NCBI GenBank assembly: GCA_023396615.1
Contig: JAEWVM010000040.1
Coordinates: 1-12,981, forward strand
DNA: 12,981 nucleotides
Reading direction: 5' to 3'
Source: Spirochaetota bacterium
Lineage (GTDB): Bacteria > Spirochaetota > UBA4802 > JAFGJZ01
In this document: piece by piece, positions 1-7,697 of the stretch
How the letters are laid out: each line of letters opens with the position of its first letter
Numbering within the stretch: position 1 is the first letter of the stretch
Translations under genes and position numbers: made by a program
The notes under the pieces: model-generated
What the model saw: the letters and a program-made list of their open reading frames with translations, nothing else
Told to the model about the DNA's origin: nothing
Database searches by the model: none

Positions 1-367
1 TTATATATGAATACAGAATAATATCTTTCTCAGCTTCGCGTATTATATTAAGCTGATCTGAAATTTTTTTAAATTCTTCAGAATTTTCAATCAATTCAAC
101 TTCATTCTCGTCAAAAAGAAGTTCGGATTTTGAATCAATTTGATCATAATAACCAAGAGCTGAAATTTTATCATTTATGGCGGAATATGCTTTTATATCC
201 AGAAGTTTAGAAGACATTTCAGCAACGCTTTCAAGTCTCTCACGCGTTGCCTGAAGGATTTTTTTTTCACTGCTTCTATATGATATAAAAAGTATAGAGG
301 AATTTATAAAAAATAAGAAAAGAAATAAACCGATCATTCCCTGTGAACGTAAAATATTTGGTTTCAT
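1..367 (-). CDS. Membrane-anchored sensor-like protein, N-terminal fragment
   Basis: An open frame of 122 codons starts at ATG 367-365 and runs off the left edge without a stop, so only the N-terminus is present. GGAG (plus-strand ctcc at 373-376) lies 5-6 nt upstream and supports the start. A short polar N-terminus (MKPNILRSQG) precedes one strongly hydrophobic segment at about residues 11-28, rich in Phe, Leu and Ile. A charged, probably helical region follows (SSEKKILQATRERLESVAEM, about 32-51), with further Glu/Lys-rich sequence beyond. This layout of one membrane anchor followed by a helical linker or extracytoplasmic sensor is typical of histidine kinases, GGDEF proteins and chemoreceptors, but no catalytic domain lies inside the window. 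The gene follows the rpoD terminator in the same direction. The family is inferred; the ORF itself is well supported. Confidence 0.7.
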   Translation of the reverse strand, partial: MKPNILRSQGMIGLFLFLFFINSSILFISYRSSEKKILQATRERLESVAEMSSKLLDIKAYSAINDKISALGYYDQIDSKSELLFDENEVELIENSEEFKKISDQLNIIREAEKDIILYSYI

Positions 368-382
368 AACAACTCCAATATT

Positions 383-411
383 TTTATATCATAGTTTTAA
401 TCAGTAATCAA
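383..411 (-). promoter_or_regulatory. Possible promoter of the sensor-like gene
   Basis: On the minus strand TTGATT (406-411) is followed after 17 nt by TATAAA (383-388), preceded by TG one base earlier (extended -10). The predicted transcript start, about 376, would leave a leader of only some 10 nt that barely includes the GGAG site, so the true -10 may instead be the overlapping TATGAT at 388-393. Tentative. Confidence 0.35.
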
Positions 412-445
412 ATAAAAAACCGCCTTTTAAAGACGGTTTTTTTAT
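412..445 (-). terminator. Rho-independent terminator of the yqeY-dnaG-rpoD operon
   Basis: Just past the rpoD stop, the minus-strand RNA has CCGUC (436-432) pairing with GGCGG (424-420), including one G-U pair. The stem is extended by an A-tract and U-tract on either side (437-443 with 414-419), and U-rich sequence follows. The A-rich and T-rich flanks are nearly symmetric, so it may work in both directions. Confidence 0.85.
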
Positions 446-452
446 TTTAAGA

Positions 453-2270
453 TCAAGAATATTCCAAATAATCTTTTAGTTTACGAGCTCTGGACGGATG
501 GCGCAGACGCCTTAAAGCTTTTGCTTCAATCTGACGTATACGTTCTCTTGTAACATGAAACACATAACCGACTTCTTCAAGAGTATGCGCATAACCGTCA
601 TCAAGACCGAAACGCATACGAATGACTCTCTGTTCACGCTGAGGAAGCGTGCTCAGAACTCCGCTTATCTGTTCTGCAAGCATTCTGTCAGCAGCTGCCA
701 CAGCCGGAGAATCAACATCTTTATCTTCGATAAAATCTCCGAGTAATGAATCTTCTTCTTCTCCAACTGGAGTTTCCAAAGATATCGGTTCGCGGGCAAC
801 ATTCTTAACCCCTTTTACCCTGGCAACAGGCCATCCGAGTCTCTCTGCCAATTCTTCAGGTGAAGGTTCACGACCGAATTCCTGCTGAAAGAGTCTTGTC
901 TCTCTCGTTACTTTATTTATCTGTTCAATCATATGAACAGGAACCCTGATTGTTCTGGCCTGATCGGATATAGCTCTTGTTATTGCCTGACGTATCCACC
1001 ATGTTGCATATGTAGAAAATTTATATCCTTTACGGTATTCGAACTTATCTACGGCTTTAATCAGTCCGATATTTCCTTCCTGAATAAGATCAAAAAAATG
1101 CATTCCGCGATTTGCATATTTCTTCGCAATTGAAACAACAAGTCTTAGATTTGCATTAACAAGCTGTTTTTTTGCAATGCTGATTTTTCTCTGACCTTGA
1201 GAAATCTGGCTTCCGCATGAAAGAATGTCCTCGGCTGAAGCTCCTGCTTCCTGTTCAATACGCCTGATTTTTCTTTCGTTATTTCTTATATCCTTTACCA
1301 ACTCAAGAAGAATAGTCTTATTTTTGAGCTTTAAATCTTTTACGATCAAATCTACATCTTCGTCTTTTTCGGCTTTTCTGGCATAATGTTTTATATCTTT
1401 AAGATCTTTCTTGAATCTCTTTTCGATATCCTTAAAAAACACATTGGTTTCTTTTATTCTTGAAACCATTGACTGTATTTTCTGAGACAGCTTAATTATC
1501 TCAAGCTGATTGATTCCCATATCAGTAATATGTTTTTTAATATTTTCACAAACCGCATCGATTTGAGCTTTCACCTCTACATATTTAGGTGAATCTTCTT
1601 CCAGCTTTTTCAGTTTTGTCTGAAGCTGAAGAAATTTTTTGTCTTCTTCCTGGATAAGCTTCATATATTTATCATAACGCTTTTCCATATCCTTCATATC
1701 AACTGAAGAAAAATAATAAAGCGCATTCGTTCTAAGAACATCTGTAAGTTTAATCTTGCCTTTTTTAACCTTGTCATGATTACGAAGCAGATCATTCAAA
1801 AGGAGAGAAGAGCCAAGTACGGCATTTTCAACCATAAGTTCGCCGTCTTCTATCTTTTTTGCAAGATCAACTTCCTGTTCACCGGAAAGGAGTGAAACTT
1901 TTCCGATATCGCGAAGATACAATCTGATTGGATCATCAATTCCGCCGCTGTCATCTTTTTTCTTGGGTGATTTTGCACCTTTTTTTGTCGGGGGAGCTTG
2001 GGGTATCGTGTCATCGGTATAAAACTGATCTTCGCCGAAAGGAGTTCTCATGCCTGCAAGCATGCTTCCTTTTCGCGTTGATTCTTCAACTACTTCAATT
2101 CCAAGCTGATTTATGAGAATAAAAATATCGTCAATCTTATCGGAATTAAGAAGCTTATCCGGAAGAATTTCATTTATTTCGTCATAGGTAATTTCTCCGT
2201 TTGTCTTGCCTATTGTTATAAGCTTTTGAATTTCCGGAATCGACTCAAGCGAAATTTCCGCTTTACTCAT
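453..2270 (-). CDS. rpoD: RNA polymerase primary sigma factor RpoD (sigma-70)
   Basis: The 605-residue product is the housekeeping sigma factor that directs RNA polymerase to -35/-10 promoters. Domains seen: region 1.1 (about 10-65), a Lys/Pro-rich linker, region 1.2 (about 112-145, DDPIRLYLRDIG), and a long charged non-conserved segment (about 146-360). Region 2 follows (about 368-440, with NLRLVVSIAKKYANRG, DLIQEGNIGLIKAVDKF and YATWWIRQAI), then region 3 (about 449-525) and region 4 (about 540-600, VTRERIRQIEAKALRRLRHP). Possession of region 1.1 and the full length mark a primary rather than alternative sigma. The ATG has GAGG about 10 nt upstream. It is the last gene of the yqeY-dnaG-rpoD unit, 24 nt after dnaG, and is closed by a terminator. 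The -35/-10 elements proposed elsewhere in this window match what such a sigma recognises. Confidence 0.98.
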   Translation of the reverse strand: MSKAEISLESIPEIQKLITIGKTNGEITYDEINEILPDKLLNSDKIDDIFILINQLGIEVVEESTRKGSMLAGMRTPFGEDQFYTDDTIPQAPPTKKGAKSPKKKDDSGGIDDPIRLYLRDIGKVSLLSGEQEVDLAKKIEDGELMVENAVLGSSLLLNDLLRNHDKVKKGKIKLTDVLRTNALYYFSSVDMKDMEKRYDKYMKLIQEEDKKFLQLQTKLKKLEEDSPKYVEVKAQIDAVCENIKKHITDMGINQLEIIKLSQKIQSMVSRIKETNVFFKDIEKRFKKDLKDIKHYARKAEKDEDVDLIVKDLKLKNKTILLELVKDIRNNERKIRRIEQEAGASAEDILSCGSQISQGQRKISIAKKQLVNANLRLVVSIAKKYANRGMHFFDLIQEGNIGLIKAVDKFEYRKGYKFSTYATWWIRQAITRAISDQARTIRVPVHMIEQINKVTRETRLFQQEFGREPSPEELAERLGWPVARVKGVKNVAREPISLETPVGEEEDSLLGDFIEDKDVDSPAVAAADRMLAEQISGVLSTLPQREQRVIRMRFGLDDGYAHTLEEVGYVFHVTRERIRQIEAKALRRLRHPSRARKLKDYLEYS

Positions 2271-2294
2271 ATAATAAACCTCACTTTCTTTATA

Positions 2295-4067
2295 TCAAAA
2301 AGCCCCGAGTACTTCACTCTTAGGCTGAGTTCCCCTTATTTTTTCGAGATAATCATCAAGTTTTCTTTCTTCCCGCTTCCACGATTCAAGTTCAAGTCTA
2401 GCTTCTTCAGACGGATCTTTCGCGAGAAGTCTGATATAATAATCAATTTTTTTTCTTATTATAAATGTCCTCATGGACAGATATATCTCATTATAACTTC
2501 TATCAAAATCTTCATTAACAATCTTTTTAGATATAAATTTAGAAATATAATTTAATTCTTCACCTTCGAAATAGTTAAAAAAATCAGCCGGTTCTATACT
2601 TTCATTTTCGGAAAAAATATGGACGAGCTTTTCAAAAATACTTCCATACACTGAATCCGGCTTGTTTTCCGAAAAGTCAAATGCGGCTTTTGCAATCAAA
2701 GCCGGACAATTGACTAAAAGTTCATCCAGGTCTTTATAACACCTGTCGATAAAAGCAATATCCTCTTTTTCAACCACAACTGCTTTAGGCCGTGAGACAG
2801 TATTTGTTTTTGAAAAATCTCTTATCAAAGAAATATAATCTGTACCTAAAAATGGAGCTGCTTTTTTAAAGAAACTTTCTCTTTCTGTATCATAACTTAT
2901 ATTTTTAGCTATTTCAAAGATACTGGAAACAGAATGCTTAACACCTTTGGTATTTATATCCTTTACAGCATAAGCAATGCTGAAATCATCTTTATCCAAA
3001 GCAGAATCAATTAGAAGAAGCAATTCTCTCATTCCTTTTTTTACAGCAAAATCAAAAGGATCACCCTCGGACAATAATGCAACTTTTACCCTGACATTGA
3101 CATCTTTGGCAACACCTATCGACCGCAAAGATGCATTAAATCCTGCGGAATCCGCGTCAAAAAGCAAAACAATCTCCTCTGCACTCTTAGAGAGAAATCT
3201 AACCTGTTCCTCGGTTAGTGCCGTTCCCAAAGGGGCAACAACATTCTTAATGCCGACCTGATGGCATCCTATCACATCTAGATAACCTTCCACAATTATA
3301 GCACGCTTTAGACTGCTAATCTCATTTTTTGCCTGCTCATAACCGTACAGCATTTCTCTTTTTCGGTAAATTACTGTTTCAGGTGAATTTAAATACTTCG
3401 GATCACCTTCACCAATTACTCTGCCGCCGAAAGCTGAAACTTTCCCATAACGGTCAGTTATAGGAAAAATTACACGGTTTCTAAAAAAATCAAAATAATG
3501 AACACTTCCATCATCTCTTGTTTTCTTTACTAATACAGAAATTTCAGAAGCCTTATCTAGATCGGCTTTCTTTTTAAATAAGGCCGATTTTAAAAAATCC
3601 CATCTATCAGGAGCATAGCCCAAACGAAAATTTTTAATGCTTTCTTCGTTTACACCTCTTTCAGTCAAATAATTCAGTGCACTTAGTCCTGCATCATCAT
3701 AAAGAAATTTATTATAAAGCCTCATCGCAAAATCATTTATGCGATAATATTCATCATCGGAAGCAGTTTCTCCCTCAGACACATCAATACCAACGAGTTT
3801 CCCGATCATTTTGACTGATTCAGGAAAGGATAGATTCTCCACCTTTGATACGAAAGTAAAAACATTTCCGCCTGCATGACAGCCAAAGCAATGAAATATC
3901 TGCTTATCGGGTGAAACAATAAAAGAAGGTGTCTTTTCTTTATGAAAAGGACACAATCCTGTGAAATTATTACCCTTTTTTTTTAGGGTTGGAACATATC
4001 GAGCTACTACATCTTCGATTCTAGCACGAAGCCTTATTTGATCAATTAAGCCGTTGGGAATTCCCAC
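2295..4067 (-). CDS. dnaG: DNA primase DnaG
   Basis: The 590-residue product is the bacterial primase that makes RNA primers at the replication fork. The N-terminal CHC2 zinc-binding domain shows C39-x2-H42 and C60-x2-C63 (LCPFHKEKTPSF ... FHCFGCHAGGNVF). The catalytic core carries FRNRVIFPI (about 195-203) and a TOPRIM fold with IIVEGYLDVI (acidic E260) and LLFDADSAG (D304, D306), the metal-binding residues. The C-terminal part (about 370-590) is divergent, as usual for the helicase-binding domain. Translation appears to start at GTG 4067-4065, with AGGA 6-7 nt upstream; an ATG one base before it is out of frame. It begins 8 nt after the yqeY stop and is cotranscribed with yqeY and rpoD. Confidence 0.97.
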   Translation of the reverse strand: MGIPNGLIDQIRLRARIEDVVARYVPTLKKKGNNFTGLCPFHKEKTPSFIVSPDKQIFHCFGCHAGGNVFTFVSKVENLSFPESVKMIGKLVGIDVSEGETASDDEYYRINDFAMRLYNKFLYDDAGLSALNYLTERGVNEESIKNFRLGYAPDRWDFLKSALFKKKADLDKASEISVLVKKTRDDGSVHYFDFFRNRVIFPITDRYGKVSAFGGRVIGEGDPKYLNSPETVIYRKREMLYGYEQAKNEISSLKRAIIVEGYLDVIGCHQVGIKNVVAPLGTALTEEQVRFLSKSAEEIVLLFDADSAGFNASLRSIGVAKDVNVRVKVALLSEGDPFDFAVKKGMRELLLLIDSALDKDDFSIAYAVKDINTKGVKHSVSSIFEIAKNISYDTERESFFKKAAPFLGTDYISLIRDFSKTNTVSRPKAVVVEKEDIAFIDRCYKDLDELLVNCPALIAKAAFDFSENKPDSVYGSIFEKLVHIFSENESIEPADFFNYFEGEELNYISKFISKKIVNEDFDRSYNEIYLSMRTFIIRKKIDYYIRLLAKDPSEEARLELESWKREERKLDDYLEKIRGTQPKSEVLGAF

Positions 4068-4075
4068 ATCAAATC

Positions 4076-4522
4076 CTAATTTGATATTTTCTTTGAAACT
4101 ATTTCTTTTACCAAACTGCCATCGGCCCGGCCTTTCAAATCTTTCATTATCATTCCGATAAACCTGCCAGTTTCACTTGATTGAGGCTTTCCATTTTTAG
4201 AAATAAAATCTTCTACGAAAGCAGAAATCTCAGTTTCTGTCATCTGTTTTGGAAGATATTCTTCAATAATAAGAAGTTCTTTCTTTTCTTTATCTGAAAG
4301 ATCCGTTCTACCGGCTTTATCGAATTCTGTTATAGATTCTTTTCTTCTTTTTGCCGCACGCGAAACAGCCTCCAGGATTTTATCTTCCGGAAGATCATTT
4401 CCTGTCTTGTTTTTTTCGTACATAATGTCGGATTTAAGCATGCGTAAAACACTAAGTCGTAATTCGTTACCGCTTTTTAATGAATCCTGCAGATCGGACT
4501 CAATTTTCTTGAAAAGACTCAT
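4076..4522 (-). CDS. yqeY: YqeY/GatB-type domain protein
   Basis: This 148-residue helical protein is a stand-alone YqeY, related to the tail domain of GatB (the Asp/Glu-tRNA amidotransferase B subunit). Recognisable features are the N-terminal LFKKIESDLQDSLKSGNELR and LSVLRMLKSDI, the central AAKRRKESITEFDKAGRTDL, ELLIIEEYLPKQMTE, and the C-terminal GRFIGMIMKDLKGRADG. Its role is not settled; binding to tRNA or amidotransferase is inferred from the GatB relationship. The start is clear: GGAG lies 6 nt before the ATG, and a promoter-like sequence sits about 50 nt upstream. It heads the yqeY-dnaG-rpoD unit, a widely conserved neighbourhood in which rpsU often comes first. Confidence 0.93.
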   Translation of the reverse strand: MSLFKKIESDLQDSLKSGNELRLSVLRMLKSDIMYEKNKTGNDLPEDKILEAVSRAAKRRKESITEFDKAGRTDLSDKEKKELLIIEEYLPKQMTETEISAFVEDFISKNGKPQSSETGRFIGMIMKDLKGRADGSLVKEIVSKKISN

Positions 4523-4572
4523 TCAGCACTCCAAACGGAAGACAAAAAAATTGAAAGAAAAATCCACAGTCA

Positions 4573-4600
4573 AAGATATCTTCAATATTATTATCGTCAA
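4573..4600 (-). promoter_or_regulatory. Predicted sigma-70 promoter for yqeY-dnaG-rpoD
   Basis: On the minus strand TTGACG (4595-4600) is followed after 16 nt by TATCTT (4573-4578). The expected start, about 4566, gives a leader of about 44 nt before the yqeY ATG. It lies just downstream of the omp terminator hairpin, as expected for an independent transcription unit. Confidence 0.6.
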
Positions 4601-4660
4601 GTTAATTAATGAGATTTTCATAAAACAAAGGCGGATATAAAAATGCGGAGAAGTAATAAT

Positions 4661-4701
4661 AATTAAATTTCACGGCGGTAAAACCGCCGTGAAATTTAAT
4701 T
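4661..4701 (-). terminator. Perfect 18-bp hairpin terminating the rarA-pyrE-omp unit
   Basis: The arms 4661-4678 and 4684-4701 are exact inverted complements around a 5-nt loop. The GC-rich core CACGGCGG/CCGCCGTG is flanked by AAATTTAATT, and U-rich RNA (AUUAUUACUU) follows on the minus strand. The arm includes two bases of the omp stop codon (4700-4702), so the hairpin begins inside the gene end. The symmetry also allows function on the plus strand. Confidence 0.85.
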
Positions 4702-5482
4702 AGAATGCCATACCGAAAGCAGCGCCGAGACTAAAAGTTCTATTTCTATCAAGAACATCTACAAGAAGTGCATCAATATTAAGCTTAAATCTTCTGCTGT
4801 CTTTCAAAACACAGATTCTCGCTCCTGTATTAAAACATCCTCTTTCGAAAGCATCAGGACCTATCGGATCAACACTGTAAGAATAGTTTGAAAAATCATT
4901 TATGAAATGAACATAACCTTTGAAAATATTTGGAAGCAATTCGAGATCGAATCCCATTGAGAAATCGAAAGCTTTTTTAAATCTTGATTTATATTCACTT
5001 TCACGGGCAAAAGTTTTGCCGAAAACTATTGTAGTTTCAGCAGGCATGCCGAAAAACTGACCGCCGTAAGTTGCAGCAAGATATAGCTGATAGAAATCAT
5101 GACTGTCATCTTTGTCAAAAAATTCAATCATCTGATAATTGCCGCCGACAGCAAGAGCAGAACTTCCAGAACCGTAGAAATTAAATTTTGCATTTAGAAT
5201 CGTGTCATCGCCGCGCTCATCCTGCATATCATAAGCAGCACCGAGTTCAAGCTTTCTGAAAAGCTGAAAAGTCGCAGTAGCAACATAAGTATCATCATTG
5301 TCGTCTTCAAGATATCTCGCACCTACATCAAAACCGAACTGAGAATCTTCCCAACCAGTGTTTGCAGTCGGTGTAGAAATTAGTCCGGTTGAACCGTTCA
5401 GGCTTGGACTTTTGAACGGAGATGCAGAAAGAACCCCGCCAGCGACTAAAAATGCTCCAACAATAAAAAAAACTTTTTTCAT
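4700..5482 (-). CDS. Outer-membrane beta-barrel protein, YjbH-like N-terminal motif
   Basis: The 260-residue precursor has a clear Sec signal peptide (MKKVFFIVGAFLVAGGVLSA, likely cut after A20). The mature N-terminus carries SLNGSTGLISTPTAN, which resembles the G(S/A)TGLIxTPTA start of YjbH-type and related outer-membrane proteins. The rest alternates short hydrophobic/aromatic strands with Asp/Asn/Gly-rich turns, and the last residues (FSLGAAFGMAF) end in Phe like a BamA-recognised beta-signal. This indicates a small barrel of perhaps 10-12 strands in the outer membrane. Its substrate or role is unknown; YjbH proteins are linked to exopolysaccharide in enterobacteria, but this protein is far shorter and the link should not be assumed. 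AAGGAGA sits 8 nt before the ATG. It follows pyrE by 18 nt and ends in a strong hairpin. Confidence 0.8.
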   Translation of the reverse strand: MKKVFFIVGAFLVAGGVLSASPFKSPSLNGSTGLISTPTANTGWEDSQFGFDVGARYLEDDNDDTYVATATFQLFRKLELGAAYDMQDERGDDTILNAKFNFYGSGSSALAVGGNYQMIEFFDKDDSHDFYQLYLAATYGGQFFGMPAETTIVFGKTFARESEYKSRFKKAFDFSMGFDLELLPNIFKGYVHFINDFSNYSYSVDPIGPDAFERGCFNTGARICVLKDSRRFKLNIDALLVDVLDRNRTFSLGAAFGMAF

Positions 5483-5500
5483 CCGTTGTTTCTCCTTTTT

Positions 5501-6049
5501 TTATTTAAAATCCGTCTTTTTGAAAAGCGGAATTACATCCACACCCATGTTTACTATATTACTTTTACCATCATTTTCCTCTCTATCAATAATAACGCAA
5601 GCAATTTTTATATCTATTCCTTCTGCTCTCATACGCTCAATTGCCTTAATTGTTGAAGCACCTGTCGTAATTACATCATCGAGTACAATAGCTTTTTTTA
5701 CTTTAGAAACATGCCCTTCTATATATTTTTGCGTTCCATGTCCCTTGGGCTCTTTGCGTACAATAAGAGGATAGAGTATTCTTCCATCTTCAAGTGCAGC
5801 CAAAGACGTGGAAATTGCGATAGGATCAGCACCAAGAGTCAAACCGCCGATGCCGTCTGCATCAATATTTTTAATTTTTTCGTAAACGGCCTTTCCGATC
5901 AAACGGAGTCCTGCCGGATCAAGGAGAGTCATTTTGCAATCAAAGTAGTAATTGCTCATTTGACCTGAAGCAAGCTTAAATTCAGCGGTTTCGGAATACT
6001 TAAAACTTTTTTCCTTAATAATTTCAAACAACTGTTCTGAAACAGACAT
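5501..6049 (-). CDS. pyrE: Orotate phosphoribosyltransferase PyrE
   Basis: PyrE converts orotate and PRPP to orotidine 5'-monophosphate in de novo pyrimidine synthesis. The 182-residue product has the PRPP-binding motif IVLDDVITTGAST (about 121-133) and the mobile catalytic loop RKEPKGHGTQKYIEG (about 98-112). It also has SGQMSNYYFDCK (about 28-39), typical of OPRTases. I place the start at ATG 6049-6047, one base after the rarA stop, with GAGAGG just upstream. A TTG at 6061 would give four more residues and overlap rarA by 11 bp; the ATG fits the family start better. The gene is apparently cotranscribed with rarA and the outer-membrane protein gene; no other pyr gene is nearby and no pyrimidine attenuator is seen. 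Confidence 0.95.
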   Translation of the reverse strand: MSVSEQLFEIIKEKSFKYSETAEFKLASGQMSNYYFDCKMTLLDPAGLRLIGKAVYEKIKNIDADGIGGLTLGADPIAISTSLAALEDGRILYPLIVRKEPKGHGTQKYIEGHVSKVKKAIVLDDVITTGASTIKAIERMRAEGIDIKIACVIIDREENDGKSNIVNMGVDVIPLFKKTDFK

Positions 6050-6050
6050 A

Positions 6051-7340
6051 TTACCTCTCAAACCTTTCCGGCCACAAAACTTTGAGCCGTTCTTTTATAT
6101 TTTTTTCCGAACCGTTTTCTGTCGGATTATACAAAACTAAATCAGACGCACTATCGGGCAAGTATTTTTCTTTAACAAAAGACCCCGGATAGTCATGGGG
6201 GTATTTATAACCTATCGAATTACCCATTTCACGCATCAATGATGTCGGTGCATTTCTTAGGTGATAGGGAATTTCAAATGAATTAGATTCAACGAATTCT
6301 AGAGCCTTATTAATTGCAATATATGAAGCATTACTCTTCGGGGATGAAGCTAGAAAACATGCACACTGAGAAAGAATTATACGGCTTTCGGGCATCCCTA
6401 TTTTTTCAACAGCATTTAAGGCGGAAAGTGCTATTGAAAGTGCTGTAGGGCTTGCATTTCCGATATCTTCAGATGCAAAAATTACCATTCGACGTGCAAT
6501 GAACATAGGATCCTCGCCTGCAAATATCATTTTTGCCAAATATAACACGGCCGCATCGGGATCCGAACCTCTCATTGACTTAATAAAAGCTGATATGGAA
6601 TCATAGTGATTATCACCTTTCTTGTCGTAAATGGAATATACTTCCTTCACAGCTTCTTTGAGAATTTCTGATGTTATAATAGAATCCTTTGATGTCAAGG
6701 CCGCTGTTTCAAGAATATTAAGCATTCGTCTTGCGTCGCCGTTTGATGATTCAATCAGTTCATCTTCAGCTCCGTTGAATTCTATTTTAATCTTTGATAT
6801 TATTTCATCTTCAGTTATTGCTTTATTAAGAATTTTCTTGAGAGAATCTCTGCTGTGTTTTTTCAGTTTTATTACGCGGGTTCTTGACAAAAGAGGAGAA
6901 ATAACACTGAATGAAGGATTCTCCGTTGTTGCCCCGATAAGTATAATATCGCCGTTTTCCACGGCAGAAAGAACTGAATCCTGCTGTGATTTATTAAAGC
7001 GGTGAATTTCATCAAGAAAGAGAAGAGTCTTGGATCCTGCAGCTTTATTTTTTTTCCCAATCTGGATTACATTTCTTACCTCTGATACTCCGCAGCTTAT
7101 AGCGCTTAAAAAATGAAAATCGATATCAAGGCTCTCTGCGATAATACCGGCGAGTGTCGTTTTACCGCAGCCAGGTTCACCCCACAGGATCATTGAAAAC
7201 GGAAGATTTTTTTCTATCATCATCCGCACAACACGGCCTTCGCCGGTTAGTTCTTCCTGTCCGAAATATTCTGAAATTGTTTTTGGCCGGATTCTTTCTG
7301 CAAGCGGTATCAGCCTGCTGTCATGAAAAAGATTCTGCAT
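6051..7340 (-). CDS. rarA: Replication-associated recombination protein RarA (MgsA)
   Basis: This 429-residue AAA+ ATPase belongs to the RarA/MgsA/WRNIP1 family, which acts at stalled replication forks. Seen: the N-terminal LAERIRPKTISEYFGQEEL, Walker A GEPGCGKTT (54-62), Walker B LLFLDEIHRF (106-115), sensor 1 GATTENPSF (136-144) and the arginine-finger region LSRTRV (151-156). The C-terminal half has the family blocks GSDPDAAVLYLAKMI, RRMVIFASEDIGNA and YPHDYPGSFVKEKYLP. Length is normal. The ATG at 7340-7338 has only a weak AGG upstream. It starts 26 nt after the hairpin that follows rpsU, so expression needs either read-through or a promoter overlapping the rpsU end; I see no clear promoter in the gap. 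Confidence 0.96.
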   Translation of the reverse strand: MQNLFHDSRLIPLAERIRPKTISEYFGQEELTGEGRVVRMMIEKNLPFSMILWGEPGCGKTTLAGIIAESLDIDFHFLSAISCGVSEVRNVIQIGKKNKAAGSKTLLFLDEIHRFNKSQQDSVLSAVENGDIILIGATTENPSFSVISPLLSRTRVIKLKKHSRDSLKKILNKAITEDEIISKIKIEFNGAEDELIESSNGDARRMLNILETAALTSKDSIITSEILKEAVKEVYSIYDKKGDNHYDSISAFIKSMRGSDPDAAVLYLAKMIFAGEDPMFIARRMVIFASEDIGNASPTALSIALSALNAVEKIGMPESRIILSQCACFLASSPKSNASYIAINKALEFVESNSFEIPYHLRNAPTSLMREMGNSIGYKYPHDYPGSFVKEKYLPDSASDLVLYNPTENGSEKNIKERLKVLWPERFER

Positions 7341-7366
7341 AATTTCTGCCTGTGGTATTTATTAAA

Positions 7367-7390
7367 GAGTCATACCTCTCGGTATGACTC
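7367..7390 (-). terminator. Hairpin after rpsU, terminator or attenuator
   Basis: A perfect 10-bp stem (7367-7376 with 7381-7390) is closed in minus-strand RNA by GAGA, a stable GNRA tetraloop. Only a short, interrupted U-run (UUUAAUAAA) follows, so termination may be partial. It lies 9 nt past the rpsU stop and 26 nt before the rarA start. Confidence 0.7.
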
Positions 7391-7399
7391 CAGTCGGGA

Positions 7400-7675
7400 C
7401 TATTCCCCTTTGTCGGCAGAACCTCTGCCGAAAGATTTACCCGCAGGCCCTGAGAATTTTTTGACTTTTCCCTGCACCGCCATGCGGCGCATTTTTTTAA
7501 GTCTTCTTCTCTCAGCTTCTTCTCTTTTGCGTTTTTTCTCTTCAGACGGTTTCTCGTAATATCTTCTTCTTTTGAGTTCTTTGAAGATACCTTCGAGAGC
7601 CATTTTTTTCTTTAGATTTTTGAACGCTTTTTCGAGATCGCCTTCGATCACGTTAACTAATAACGGACTTGGCAT
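7400..7675 (-). CDS. rpsU: 30S ribosomal protein bS21, with C-terminal extension
   Basis: bS21 is a small basic protein of the 30S subunit involved in initiation near the anti-Shine-Dalgarno region. The body matches the family: LEKAFKNLKKKMALEGIFKE, then LKRRRYYEKPSEEKKRKR, then an Arg/Lys-rich helix. The product is 91 residues, longer than the usual 58-71; the extra part (about 69-91, VQGKVKKFSGPAGKSFGRGS and beyond) is a Gly/Ser/Lys-rich, probably disordered tail. I chose ATG 7675-7673, which yields the typical MP- start and lies 10 nt after AAGGAT (plus-strand atcctt, 7685-7690). The GTG at 7684 would be only 2 nt from that site. It has its own promoter, and a hairpin follows. In many bacteria rpsU directly precedes yqeY-dnaG-rpoD; here it does not. 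Confidence 0.93.
   Translation of the reverse strand: MPSPLLVNVIEGDLEKAFKNLKKKMALEGIFKELKRRRYYEKPSEEKKRKREEAERRRLKKMRRMAVQGKVKKFSGPAGKSFGRGSADKGE
7413..7431 (-). other. 8-bp hairpin in the last codons of rpsU
   Basis: TCGGCAGA (7413-7420) and TCTGCCGA (7424-7431) are exact inverted complements around a 3-nt loop, inside the sequence encoding the bS21 tail. A second hairpin lies about 22 nt further downstream (7367-7390). It could protect the mRNA end or be part of an attenuator, or be chance in coding sequence. Confidence 0.4.
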
Positions 7676-7697
7676 TTTTATCACATCCTTTTGGTTA

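Noticed and set aside
146..367. Pairing of the left-edge sensor-like protein with the orphan response regulator
   Set aside because: They are about 9 kb apart, and the fragment shows no kinase domain, so no functional link can be claimed.
2226..2555. Plus-strand ORF of 109 codons opposite the rpoD start and dnaG end
   Set aside because: Lies antisense to two strongly conserved genes, is low-complexity (Phe/Ile/Lys-rich) and has no family resemblance.
5358..5774. Plus-strand ORF of 138 codons across omp and pyrE
   Set aside because: Antisense shadow of two well-supported genes; composition reflects their complement.
6631..7005. Plus-strand ORF of 124 codons opposite rarA
   Set aside because: Antisense to the RarA ATPase core; Ser/Ile-rich with no recognisable domain.
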